From: an uncultured Pelagibacteraceae bacterium
GTDB taxonomy: Bacteria; Pseudomonadota; Alphaproteobacteria; Pelagibacterales; Pelagibacteraceae
Direction of reading: 5' to 3'
Length of the DNA: 56,502 nt
Assembly: GCA_902529645.1 (NCBI GenBank)
Contig: CABZXO010000009.1
Span: forward strand, 1-56,502
Translations under genes and position numbers: made by a program
Shown: positions 1-8,669 of the stretch, in pieces
How positions within the stretch are numbered: the stretch's first letter is position 1
How the letters are laid out: each line of letters opens with the position of its first letter
Notes under the pieces: model-generated
The model's input: the letters and a program-made list of their open reading frames with translations, nothing else
The model's database searches: none
Told to the model about the DNA's origin: nothing

Positions 1-1641
1 AGCACTTCAGCAACTGCATGGCTATTAGATCCAGCTATTGAAAAAATATTTATTAATAAAGATCAAACTTTAATATTTCTTATTCCAATTGCTATAATAA
101 TTGCTTTTAGCACTAAGGGTATTTCTCTTTATTTTGCAAAATTGTTAATGATTAATATAGGTGAAGAAGTAAAAAAAATGATTCAAATTGACATGCTTAA
201 ATCATTTATAAAAGCTGACTCAGAAATAATAGAAAATAAACATTCAGGTAATTATATCTCTAATTTAAATTTCGATGTTAATCAAATTACTAGGATGTTA
301 TCTGATGCATTTTTAAGCATATTCAAAGATGGACTTACATTGATAGGCTTGCTTATAGTAATGTTTTATCAAAATTGGAAATTATCTTTGATTGCAATAA
401 TCATGATTCCTTTAGCTTCAGTCACCGCAAAAGTCTTAGGTAAAAGAATGGGAAAAGTTTCAACTCAAGCTCAAGAAAAATCAGGAGATCTTAACAGATA
501 TTTAATTGATCTATTTAAAAATCATAAAATAATAAAAATTTTTCAAAGAGAGGACTTTGAGAAAAAAAGATCAGAAATTTTCGTGGATGGCCTTAAGGAA
601 AAATCTGCCAAAATTGCTGCTGTGTATATAAGATCAACTCCAATTATGGAGATTTTAACAGGTATAATGATAGCTGTTTTAATTTTTTACTCTGGAATTT
701 TAATTTTTAGAAATGAGTTAGGTATAAATAACTTTTTCTCATTTTTAGCTGCAATGATGTTAGCTTACCAACCAGTAAAAACTCTGACAAAAGTAAATGT
801 AGCAATTGGTCAGGGTTTAGCTGCCGCTAAAAGAATAATTCCAATAATTGATCTTCAAAATGAAATTAAACTAAATGAAAGCAGTAAAAAATTAATTTTA
901 AATGAAGGAAATATAGTTTTTCATCAAATTAACTTCACGTACAAGTCAAATTTAGAAAACAGAGTTCTTAAAAACATATCTCTCAAATTTACAGGAGGTA
1001 AAATGACTGCTTTGGTTGGTCACAGTGGTTCAGGAAAATCAACTTTATTAAATATGATACCTAGAATATACATGCCAAATTCAGGAAAAATTGAGATAGA
1101 TAATCAGGATATTGGAAAGATAAGCTTAGCTTCACTAAGGAAGGAAATGTCAATTGTAGATCAAAACACAACTTTGTTTGACGACACTGTTTTTAATAAC
1201 ATTAAATATGCAAGACCAGAAGCCACCGATAAAGAAATTTTTGAGGCATCAAAATTAGCCATGTGTGAAGATTTTATAGATAATTTAGAAAAAGGGTTCG
1301 AAACAATGATTGGTGAAAATGGAGTAAAGTTATCAGGGGGTGAAAAACAAAGATTATCAATTGCTAGGGCTTTTTTGAAAAAAAGTAAAATAATTCTACT
1401 AGACGAAGCTACTTCTTCCTTAGATTCAGAAACAGAGGAAAAAATACAAAAAGCTTTAAATGAATTAACTGCAAATAAAACTACTATAGTAATAGCTCAT
1501 CGGTTATCTACAATCTTAAATTCAGACAAAATATATGTAGTTGATAAGGGAGAAATTAAGGATTCGGGTAAACATGAGGAATTGTTAGCGAAGTCTAATG
1601 TTTATAAAAGTTTTTATGAAAAGCAAATAAACCAAAATTAA
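1..1641 (+). CDS. msbA: Lipid A/ABC exporter, MsbA-like (5' end cut by window)
   Basis: Half-size ABC exporter: membrane domain followed by a nucleotide-binding domain, expected to flip lipid A-core across the inner membrane. The reading frame is open from base 1, so the true start lies upstream; 546 codons are visible against about 580 for the family. The visible N-terminal part has membrane helices. Walker A GHSGSGKST lies at about 1018-1044, the ABC signature LSGGEKQR near 1330, Walker B IILLDEATSSLD and the H-loop IAHRLST after it. Its stop overlaps the waaA start by one base (TAATG), and waaA, lpxK and lpxL follow, which favours the lipid A exporter over a drug exporter. Substrate is inferred from context. 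Confidence 0.88.
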   Translation, partial: STSATAWLLDPAIEKIFINKDQTLIFLIPIAIIIAFSTKGISLYFAKLLMINIGEEVKKMIQIDMLKSFIKADSEIIENKHSGNYISNLNFDVNQITRMLSDAFLSIFKDGLTLIGLLIVMFYQNWKLSLIAIIMIPLASVTAKVLGKRMGKVSTQAQEKSGDLNRYLIDLFKNHKIIKIFQREDFEKKRSEIFVDGLKEKSAKIAAVYIRSTPIMEILTGIMIAVLIFYSGILIFRNELGINNFFSFLAAMMLAYQPVKTLTKVNVAIGQGLAAAKRIIPIIDLQNEIKLNESSKKLILNEGNIVFHQINFTYKSNLENRVLKNISLKFTGGKMTALVGHSGSGKSTLLNMIPRIYMPNSGKIEIDNQDIGKISLASLRKEMSIVDQNTTLFDDTVFNNIKYARPEATDKEIFEASKLAMCEDFIDNLEKGFETMIGENGVKLSGGEKQRLSIARAFLKKSKIILLDEATSSLDSETEEKIQKALNELTANKTTIVIAHRLSTILNSDKIYVVDKGEIKDSGKHEELLAKSNVYKSFYEKQINQN

Positions 1642-2882
1642 TGTATTTCATTTACGGTATTCTAACAAAATTAATAATTATTATTTCGCCTATAATATTT
1701 TTTTTTAGAATATTAAATGGTAAAGAAGATAAAAGGAGTTTAAAAGAAAAACTCTGCATTTATTATCAAAAAAAAAATTCTTTTAATTCTTTGTGGTTTC
1801 ATGCTGCAAGTGTTGGGGAATTAATGAGTATAATCCCAATTATAAAGAAAATTGAAAAGAATAATAAAATAAAAAAAATAATTTTAACAACTTCAACAAA
1901 AAGTTCAGCAGATATATTCAAAAAGTTAAAATTTAAAAAAACAATTCATGTATATTATCCTCTAGATGAAAACAACATAACTAGGAAATTTATTAATTTT
2001 TGGCAACCTAAAGTAGCTGTATTTGTTGAGTCTGAAATATGGCCAAACATGTTTAAAAATTTAAAAGAAAAGAAAATTCCAATAATTATTTTAAATGCAA
2101 GAATAACAAAAAAAAGTTTTAATAGATGGAAAATTATTAAAAATTTTTCAAGTGATATTTTTAATAAAATTACCCTTGCATTACCTCAAAATTCTGAAAC
2201 CAAAAAATATCTTAAAATTCTAGGTTCCAAAAATATAAAAAAGGTAGGTAATTTAAAATACTATGGAGAGAAAAAAATTTTTTATAAAGATAAATCTAAA
2301 CTAAAAAATAAATTCAAAAAATTTAAAATATGGTGTGCTGCAAGCACACATGAAACTGAAGAAATTTTAATTGCGAAATTACACAAAGAATTAAAAAAAT
2401 ATCAAAAAAAATTAATAACTATAATTATACCTAGACATATTCATAGATCTGAAAAAATAATAGAAGATTTAAAAAAAATGAATTTAAATGTGGTAAGACA
2501 TTCAACGAAAAATAAATTATCTGAAAATACTGATATCTATATAGTAGATGCTTTTGGAGAGTCCCCTAATTTCTATAATTTAACTAACATTACATTTATG
2601 GGTGGTTCCGTCGTAAAACATGGGGGTCAAAATCCTCTAGAGGCTGCTAGGTTGAGAAATCATATTATTACTGGCTCAAATATAGACAATTTTAAGGAAA
2701 TTTATTCATATCTAAACAGGAACAAGATCTCATTTACTACATCAGATATAACAAAAATGAGAAAAATTATTTTAAGAAAAATCAAAAGAAAAATGTCAAT
2801 TAAAAAAACAAAAAAAATTTTTTTAAACGGAGATAAAATTTTAAATAAGAATATTTTATATATTAATAAATACTTAACATGA
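1641..2882 (+). CDS. waaA: 3-deoxy-D-manno-octulosonic acid (Kdo) transferase
   Basis: GT30 glycosyltransferase that adds Kdo from CMP-Kdo to the lipid A precursor at the inner membrane. 413 residues, normal for the family. An N-terminal membrane anchor (about residues 4-24) precedes the FHAASVGE motif, whose Glu60 matches the catalytic base of the family. FVESEIWPN is the conserved motif of the first Rossmann domain, and GGSVVKHGGQNPLEAA near the C terminus is the CMP-Kdo binding loop. Start overlaps the upstream exporter stop by one base, and the stop overlaps lpxK by four (ATGA), so translation is probably coupled. Very rich in Lys/Ile/Asn, as are its neighbours. Confidence 0.93.
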   Translation: MYFIYGILTKLIIIISPIIFFFRILNGKEDKRSLKEKLCIYYQKKNSFNSLWFHAASVGELMSIIPIIKKIEKNNKIKKIILTTSTKSSADIFKKLKFKKTIHVYYPLDENNITRKFINFWQPKVAVFVESEIWPNMFKNLKEKKIPIIILNARITKKSFNRWKIIKNFSSDIFNKITLALPQNSETKKYLKILGSKNIKKVGNLKYYGEKKIFYKDKSKLKNKFKKFKIWCAASTHETEEILIAKLHKELKKYQKKLITIIIPRHIHRSEKIIEDLKKMNLNVVRHSTKNKLSENTDIYIVDAFGESPNFYNLTNITFMGGSVVKHGGQNPLEAARLRNHIITGSNIDNFKEIYSYLNRNKISFTTSDITKMRKIILRKIKRKMSIKKTKKIFLNGDKILNKNILYINKYLT

Positions 2883-3799
2883 AATTAATTAAACCGAGCT
2901 TTTGGCAAAACAGTAATTTTTTAACAATTTTACTTTATCCATTTTCTTTGATCACGTATATTATTAATTATTATAAAAAGTTTTCTAAACAGAATGATTT
3001 TAAAATTAAAATTATTTGTGTAGGAAATATTTATATTGGTGGAACAGGTAAAACTGCTTTATCAATAGAGATATATAAATTATTAAAAAAAAAATACAAA
3101 ACAGTATTTATTAAAAAAAATTATAAAAATCAAAAAGATGAAATAAAACTCTTAAGTAGTAAGGGCAAAGTCATTTGTCATAAAAGCAGATTGAAAGCTT
3201 TACAATCAGCGCAGAAAAAAAAATTTTCTTTGGCAGTAATGGATGATGGACTTCAGCAAAAAAATATTAAATATGATTTAAAAATAGTTTGTTTTAATTC
3301 GTCTGAGGGACTGGGAAATGCTCACTTGTTACCAGCAGGTCCTTTACGTGAAAGTATAGATGAAATGAAATACTGTGATATTGCAATTTTGAATGGAGAA
3401 AAAAGTAATAATAAACTTAAAAAAAAATTAAAAGAGGTAAATAGAAATATTAAAATCTTTGAAGGGTTTTACGAACCTAAAAATTTAATAGATCTAAATA
3501 AGAATAGAAAATATTTAATGTTTTGTGGCATAGGAAACCCTCACGAATTTGAAAAAACATTATTAAAATATAAATTTAAGATTAAAAAAAAAATTATTTT
3601 TCCTGACCATTATCACTTTTCAACAAAAGAAATTAAGAATTTGAGAAATAATGCAAAAAAAAATAATTTAAATATTATTACAACAGAAAAAGATTATTTA
3701 AGATTGACTAAAAAACAAAGAATAAAAATTAGTCATTTAAAAGTTAGATTAAGAATTAAGAAATTAAATGAATTTAAAGAACTTTTAAACAATATTTGA
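2879..3799 (+). CDS. lpxK: Tetraacyldisaccharide 4'-kinase
   Basis: Phosphorylates the 4' position of the lipid A disaccharide to give lipid IVA, at the cytoplasmic face of the inner membrane. 306 residues. An N-terminal hydrophobic segment (about 14-31) is followed by the P-loop in VGNIYIGGTGKTA (about 48-60). MDDGLQQ and the stretch LGNAHLLPAGPLRE are highly characteristic of LpxK. Overlaps waaA by four bases and lpxL by one. The order waaA-lpxK-lpxL fits an alphaproteobacterial lipid A operon. No anomalies beyond AT-driven lysine enrichment. Confidence 0.93.
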   Translation: MKLIKPSFWQNSNFLTILLYPFSLITYIINYYKKFSKQNDFKIKIICVGNIYIGGTGKTALSIEIYKLLKKKYKTVFIKKNYKNQKDEIKLLSSKGKVICHKSRLKALQSAQKKKFSLAVMDDGLQQKNIKYDLKIVCFNSSEGLGNAHLLPAGPLRESIDEMKYCDIAILNGEKSNNKLKKKLKEVNRNIKIFEGFYEPKNLIDLNKNRKYLMFCGIGNPHEFEKTLLKYKFKIKKKIIFPDHYHFSTKEIKNLRNNAKKNNLNIITTEKDYLRLTKKQRIKISHLKVRLRIKKLNEFKELLNNI

Positions 3800-4659
3800 T
3801 GAAAAAAATAAATCACATAATACAATTTATAATAGTTAGAATTTTATTTTATTTATTTGAAATTATAGGATATGAACGCTCCTCAAATTTAGGATATTTT
3901 ATTGGCAAATTTTTAGGACCTTTTTTTAGATCTAAATTATCAATAAAAAAAAATCTTCAAAAAGCTAAGATTAGTGAAAGTTATGATCATAAAAAAATAT
4001 CAACAAATATTCTTGGAAATTATGGTCGTATATTTGGAGAATATATACATTTAAAAAACTTTAAAAATGATAAATTAAATAAATTTATTTCAATAGAAGG
4101 GTTTGAACATCTTCAGAATATAAAAAAAAATAATCAAAAAGTGGTTTTTATATCTGGTCATTTTAATAATTTTGAATTAATGGCAATGCAAATTGAAAAA
4201 TCAGGAATTGATTGTGCTGCAGTATATAGACCCTTAAATAATCCATACTTAAATAATATAATGGAAAAAATTAGAAAAAGAGATATCTGTAAAAAACAAA
4301 TTAAAAAAGGACGAGCAGGCACGCGTGAAATTATAAAAAATCTTTTGAAAGGTTCATCGATAGCTATAATGATAGATCAAAGAGTGAGGGAAGGTGTAAA
4401 AACTCCTTTTTTTAAAAACTTAGCTGCAACTACTACAATACCAGCACAATTAATAAAAAAATATAATTGTGATGTTGTTCCAATTTATATTGAGAGAAAA
4501 GATAAAATTTTTTTTAAGATGTATGTATCTAAACCAATTAAAATTGAAAAATCAAAAAGTGTTTTTGAAATAACGTTGTCGTTAAACAAAATACTTGAAA
4601 AAATGATACTCAAGAATATAGATCAATGGATTTGGACGCATGATAGGTGGAAAGATTAG
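3799..4659 (+). CDS. lpxL: Lipid A biosynthesis late acyltransferase (LpxL/HtrB family)
   Basis: Transfers a secondary acyl chain from acyl-ACP onto Kdo2-lipid IVA. 286 residues from ATG 3799; a TTG directly before it (3796) is in frame but is less likely, because ATG 3799 gives the usual TGATG junction with lpxK. One N-terminal membrane helix. The catalytic HX4E motif is HFNNFE, with His at about residue 121, and DQRVREGVKTPFF is the second conserved block. Ends one base before the convergent DUF2093 gene. Whether it adds laurate or another chain cannot be told from sequence. Confidence 0.88.
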   Translation: MKKINHIIQFIIVRILFYLFEIIGYERSSNLGYFIGKFLGPFFRSKLSIKKNLQKAKISESYDHKKISTNILGNYGRIFGEYIHLKNFKNDKLNKFISIEGFEHLQNIKKNNQKVVFISGHFNNFELMAMQIEKSGIDCAAVYRPLNNPYLNNIMEKIRKRDICKKQIKKGRAGTREIIKNLLKGSSIAIMIDQRVREGVKTPFFKNLAATTTIPAQLIKKYNCDVVPIYIERKDKIFFKMYVSKPIKIEKSKSVFEITLSLNKILEKMILKNIDQWIWTHDRWKD

Positions 4660-4660
4660 T

Positions 4661-4855
4661 TTATTTGCTTAACTTTTCCCTTTTTGTTGAGGCTTCCACA
4701 TATGAAAAATATGCCTCTTGCTTTTCAACATTCCAATAATTCAAATTTTCTAATGAAACTTTTTTACCAGAAATAGCACAAATAACATGATCACCATCTT
4801 CAATTATTTTGAAGTTATTAGGTAAATATTCAAGTTTAGCTAATTTATTTTTCAT
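4661..4855 (-). CDS. DUF2093 family small protein
   Basis: A 64-residue protein read from ATG at 4855. A longer in-frame start at 4921 would run into purD on the other strand and adds residues unlike the family, so I reject it. The core YLPNNFKIIEDGDHVICAIS and LNYWNVEKQEAY match the DUF2093 pattern of small cytoplasmic alphaproteobacterial proteins of unknown function. Divergent from purD, with 23 bases between the two starts, and convergent with lpxL. No function is proposed. Confidence 0.8.
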   Translation of the reverse strand: MKNKLAKLEYLPNNFKIIEDGDHVICAISGKKVSLENLNYWNVEKQEAYFSYVEASTKREKLSK

Positions 4856-4878
4856 TAATAAGATATATAAGTTAATAT

Positions 4879-6147
4879 ATGAAAATTGCAATTCTTGGTA
4901 GTGGAGGCAGAGAACATGCAATAGCTATCTCAATTTTGAAATCCAATAAAATTAGAAAATTATATTGTATACCAGGAAATGCTGGAACGTCTGAATTAGC
5001 AGAAAATATTTCAATAGACATTAATAATTTTGAAAAGATTTATAATTTTTTGAATGAAAAAAAAATTGATTTAGTAGTGGTTGGACCTGAAGAACCATTA
5101 GTAAATGGTATTGTAGATTATCTAGAAAAATTTAATATACAAGTCTTTGGACCAAATAAGAAAGCGTCTCAGCTTGAAGGATCAAAGATTTTTACAAAAA
5201 ATCTTTGTCAAGAATACAACATACCAACTGCAGCTTTTGGGGTTTTTCAAAATATGAAAGATACAAAAAAATATTTAGAAAATAGTAAATACCCTATAGT
5301 TATTAAAGCAGATAATTTAGCTGCAGGAAAAGGTGTATATATTTGTAAAAATAAAAAAGAAGCTCTTCAATCAGTAAAAGAAATATTTGAAGGTAAATTT
5401 GGAAAAGCAAAAAATGTTTTGGTTGAAGAATTTCTGGATGGTGAAGAAATGAGCTATTTTATTATAACTGATGGAAAAACAATTAAAAACTTTGGAACAG
5501 CTCAAGATCACAAAAGAGTTGGAGAAGGAGATCTTGGAAATAATACTGGTGGTATGGGTGCTTATTCCCCATCCAGATTAATTAATAAAACCTTGGAAGA
5601 AAAGATATTAAATAAAATTATAGAACCCACTCTAGCGGGACTTAATAAATTAAAAACAAAATATAGAGGCTTCTTATATGCCGGATTAATGATTATAAAA
5701 AATGAACCTTATCTAATTGAATATAATGTTAGAATGGGTGATCCAGAATGTCAGACAATCCTTCCACTATTAAAAACTGATATAATTGACTTATTTATTT
5801 CATGTAATAATCAAAATCTTAACGATTTAAATCTCACATGGCAGAATAAAAAAAGTGTATGTGTAGTTTTGTGTTCTAATGGATATCCAGAAAAATATGA
5901 AAAAAATGTAAAAATTCAAAATTTTGATAAATTAAAACTAGATCGAAAAAATTTTTTATTTCATGCTGGAACTTCAAAAAGTGAAAATGAGATTATCGCG
6001 ACTGGAGGCCGTGTATTAAATTTTGTGTCTTTATCAGAAAGTTTTTCCAAAGCAAGAGAAGAGATACATAAAAATTTAAGTAGGCTTAGATGGGAGAAAG
6101 GATTTTATAGAAAAGATATAGCTTCTAAAGTAATTAATAAAGAATAA
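4879..6147 (+). CDS. purD: Phosphoribosylamine-glycine ligase
   Basis: Second step of de novo purine synthesis: ATP-dependent joining of phosphoribosylamine and glycine to make GAR. 422 residues, full length. N-terminal ILGSGGREHAIA, then the ATP-grasp region with VIKADNLAAGKGV, VEEFLDGEEMS, and TGGMGAYSP, ending with NVRMGDPECQ. The stop overlaps the rsmD start by one base (TAATG). The gene shows that this cell makes purines as well as carrying the degradation island 26 kb away. Confidence 0.96.
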   Translation: MKIAILGSGGREHAIAISILKSNKIRKLYCIPGNAGTSELAENISIDINNFEKIYNFLNEKKIDLVVVGPEEPLVNGIVDYLEKFNIQVFGPNKKASQLEGSKIFTKNLCQEYNIPTAAFGVFQNMKDTKKYLENSKYPIVIKADNLAAGKGVYICKNKKEALQSVKEIFEGKFGKAKNVLVEEFLDGEEMSYFIITDGKTIKNFGTAQDHKRVGEGDLGNNTGGMGAYSPSRLINKTLEEKILNKIIEPTLAGLNKLKTKYRGFLYAGLMIIKNEPYLIEYNVRMGDPECQTILPLLKTDIIDLFISCNNQNLNDLNLTWQNKKSVCVVLCSNGYPEKYEKNVKIQNFDKLKLDRKNFLFHAGTSKSENEIIATGGRVLNFVSLSESFSKAREEIHKNLSRLRWEKGFYRKDIASKVINKE

Positions 6148-6710
6148 TGAGGATTATATCAGGTATATTCAAAGGTAAGAAAATAGATCAACCACTTGAT
6201 TTCAAGACAAGACCTTTAAAAGATCTAACCAAAGAGTCTATTTTTAATATAATAAAACATTCCAATAAATTCTCTATAGACCTAGGTTGTTCAGAAATAC
6301 TTGACCTCTTTTCTGGGACAGGATCATTTGGTATCGAATGTTTGTCTAGAGGAGCTAAATATGTAACATTTGTTGAGAATTACAATACGATTTTACCTAT
6401 CCTTAAAAAAAATTTAGCAAATTTAAAGTCGATTAAAAATTATTCAGTAATTGAGGAGGATATTTTAAGTAACATAAACAAAAAAATTACTAAGAAAAAA
6501 TATGATATTATTTTCTTGGACCCGCCATATAAAGAAAATAAATTTATTAACCTAATTATCACAATATTAAATGATCAGATTCTTAAACCTGACGGTATAA
6601 TTATTATTCATAGACATAAAAAACAAGAAGATATTTTTCCGAAAGAATTTAAATTAATTGAAGAAAAAAAATATGGAATATCAAAAATAATTTTTGGTTC
6701 ATATGCTTAG
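6147..6710 (+). CDS. rsmD: 16S rRNA (guanine-966-N2)-methyltransferase
   Basis: SAM-dependent methyltransferase that modifies G966 of 16S rRNA in the assembling 30S subunit. 187 residues. MRIISGIFKGKKI and TRPLKDLTKESIFNI are the RsmD N-terminal signature; DLFSGTGSFGIE is SAM-binding motif I and FLDPPY the catalytic DPPY motif IV. Starts on the last base of the purD stop. Its stop interlocks with the stop of pgi on the opposite strand, four bases of overlap, leaving no room for a conventional terminator. Confidence 0.93.
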   Translation: MRIISGIFKGKKIDQPLDFKTRPLKDLTKESIFNIIKHSNKFSIDLGCSEILDLFSGTGSFGIECLSRGAKYVTFVENYNTILPILKKNLANLKSIKNYSVIEEDILSNINKKITKKKYDIIFLDPPYKENKFINLIITILNDQILKPDGIIIIHRHKKQEDIFPKEFKLIEEKKYGISKIIFGSYA

Positions 6711-7861
6711 TTTAAAATTTTTTTTGTCTCTTTTTTAATTAATTCAACAGCTGGTTGATTAAATGGATTTAATTTTAAATATCTACCCAAAAGAATAGTT
6801 TCAAGAACAAAAAAACAAAAAAGTTCTCCTAAAGTCTTTTCGTCTTTTTTATAAATTTCGAAACTTCTAAATGGAATTTTTTTATTTCTAAAAACATTTT
6901 CAGTCGCTTTTTTTTGAGCATACATAATTTGATTTACGCTTTTATTTTTAAGATAATTTTGCTCTAATAAAATTTTATCATTTTTAATTTTAATTAATTT
7001 TTTTTCCTTCACAAAAAAGAAAGTAAAAAAATTATTATTTAATCCATCTAAATATAGCTGCATAACACTATGATTATCTTTAGGCATGGATGAAACGATT
7101 GGTAAAAAACCTTTTTGTTTTTTTCCTAAACTTTCTGCAATTAGTTGTTGATACCATTTGAATAAATCATTTGACGCCTCGTCATAATTTAAAATTATTG
7201 AATTATATTTTTTTTTTTTTAAAAAAAATAATGTTGCAGATACATTATCGATCAACGCCTTCATAAATCCTTTGTTTTTAATTAGATTATTTAATTGTCT
7301 AAAATTTTTTGGATTTAAACCCATTAATTCAGCTGGCAACATTCCAACCTCTGATAAAACTGAATATCTTCCACCAATATAATTGTTGTGATCTACTATT
7401 TCAGAATTTAATTTTTGAGCTAATTTTCTCAGATAACTATCTTTATTTTCTGTTAAAAATAAATTCTTATCCTTTTTTTTTATCAAAATATTTGAATTTA
7501 CAATTGTTTCAATTGTATTTCCCGACTTTGATATGACCAAATTATTATAATTTACACTTGAATTTTTAATCTGTTTTATTTGGAGGTTGTCAATAAAACA
7601 AAATTTTTTTTTAATTTTTTTATTTAAAAAGTTGTAAATTGCTTGTGTTCCAAGAGTTGAACCACCCATTCCTATTATTCTGAAGTCCAGTTTTTTTTTA
7701 AAAATACTATAATTTTTTGAGTCGTATTTGTCTTTATAAGTTTTTTTTAAAGATTGAATTACTTGATTATTCTCTTTTAAAATTAGTTTTAGTATTTTTG
7801 ATATTTTTCTATTTTTTTTTTTAAATTTAAAATTTTTAAAATTAATATTTTTAGATAGCAT
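6707..7861 (-). CDS. pgi: Glucose-6-phosphate isomerase, short form
   Basis: Interconverts glucose-6-P and fructose-6-P. Only 384 residues, against roughly 450-550 for most bacterial Pgi. Core motifs are intact: IGMGGSTLG (sugar-phosphate loop), ISKSGNTIETI, the PGI signature GGRYSVLSEVGMLPAEL, and a C-terminal NPFNQPAVELIKK block. The N terminus is lysine-rich and short, so the reduction is in the outer parts and not the SIS domains. First base of the start codon coincides with the last base of the upstream lipoprotein stop, so it closes the ileS-lspA-lipoprotein operon. Confidence 0.88.
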   Translation of the reverse strand: MLSKNINFKNFKFKKKNRKISKILKLILKENNQVIQSLKKTYKDKYDSKNYSIFKKKLDFRIIGMGGSTLGTQAIYNFLNKKIKKKFCFIDNLQIKQIKNSSVNYNNLVISKSGNTIETIVNSNILIKKKDKNLFLTENKDSYLRKLAQKLNSEIVDHNNYIGGRYSVLSEVGMLPAELMGLNPKNFRQLNNLIKNKGFMKALIDNVSATLFFLKKKKYNSIILNYDEASNDLFKWYQQLIAESLGKKQKGFLPIVSSMPKDNHSVMQLYLDGLNNNFFTFFFVKEKKLIKIKNDKILLEQNYLKNKSVNQIMYAQKKATENVFRNKKIPFRSFEIYKKDEKTLGELFCFFVLETILLGRYLKLNPFNQPAVELIKKETKKILN

Positions 7862-8181
7862 TAATTTTTTTTTATTTTTTCTATTATGGATTTTTCAGTA
7901 TCTGAATCAATTGATTCATTATTATTTTGACTACTATCTTCTATTTGATTTAGTAAAATTTCTACATCATTTCTCTCCTGTTTATCATTAAAGTTTTTGT
8001 TTTGTGGAACAGGAAGATCTTCCATGTTTGGAGGCATAGATAGAGGTGATTTTTTTTCTATCAAAAACTCTTCTGAGCTGTTTTTTCTTTCTGGATCAAA
8101 AGCTTTTTTAACACTACCGCAACTAACATTTATTAAGCATATTGTTAGTATAAATGTAAATATTTTAAATTTGTTAATCAT
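7861..8181 (-). CDS. Lipoprotein, DUF3035/BamF-like
   Basis: A 106-residue lipoprotein. Hydrophobic signal segment (about residues 5-18), then a lipobox-like INVSC with the lipidated Cys at about 21. KKSPLSMPPNMEDLPVP resembles the proline-rich core of DUF3035 lipoproteins, which in Alphaproteobacteria commonly follow lspA and include BamF, an accessory of the BAM outer-membrane assembly complex. The rest is polar and probably disordered. Overlaps lspA by four bases and pgi by one. Membership in the BAM complex is inferred from family and position only. Confidence 0.7.
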   Translation of the reverse strand: MINKFKIFTFILTICLINVSCGSVKKAFDPERKNSSEEFLIEKKSPLSMPPNMEDLPVPQNKNFNDKQERNDVEILLNQIEDSSQNNNESIDSDTEKSIIEKIKKN

Positions 8182-8669
8182 ATTTTTTCATTTCTAGAAA
8201 ATAATTCTAAAAAAATCATACCAGTTACTCCAAGTGTAATAAATATATCTGATACATTAAAAATAAACCAATGAAAATTTCCCACATGGAAATCAATAAA
8301 GTCAGGAACAGCTTTATAATAAAAACGATCAAAAAGATTCCCTAAGGCTCCGCTTAAAATTATTAGTAAGGAAAATCTTTTTAGACCACTACTTTTCACT
8401 GCTAAAAATAATATAATTAAAACTACCAGTAATATAAATACAGTTAAATAATTATATAAATTGTTTTGATCAAAAGAAAGAAGTCCAAATGCTATACCTT
8501 CATTCCAAGTTAGATGAATATCCAAAAATTTAGAGGAAAAAATCTGTAGTCCTAAATGTTGTTCATTGAGGTGAATTACATAAATTTTAGAAAGTCTATC
8601 AATTAAAAAAATTGAAAAAACTAATAATAAATTAATTAAAAAATTTTTTCCTAAGTTTTTTATTATCAT
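8178..8669 (-). CDS. lspA: Lipoprotein signal peptidase (SPase II)
   Basis: Inner-membrane aspartyl protease that cleaves prolipoprotein signal peptides before the lipidated Cys. 163 residues with four membrane helices. The two catalytic aspartates sit in the conserved blocks GNLFDRFYYKAVPDFIDFH and FNVSDIFITLG. WNEGIAFG is a third family motif. Overlaps ileS by four bases. The ileS-lspA order is widely conserved. Clients visible in this window include the lipoproteins at 7861, 30788 and 54046. Confidence 0.94.
   Translation of the reverse strand: MIIKNLGKNFLINLLLVFSIFLIDRLSKIYVIHLNEQHLGLQIFSSKFLDIHLTWNEGIAFGLLSFDQNNLYNYLTVFILLVVLIILFLAVKSSGLKRFSLLIILSGALGNLFDRFYYKAVPDFIDFHVGNFHWFIFNVSDIFITLGVTGMIFLELFSRNEKI

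Noticed and set aside
4856..4921. N-terminal extension of the DUF2093 gene to 4921
   Set aside because: It would overlap the purD start on the other strand and add residues not expected for the small family.
7201..7230. T/A homopolymer run as a terminator or slippage site
   Set aside because: It lies inside pgi and simply encodes a Phe/Leu/Lys-rich segment; no hairpin with GC pairs is present.
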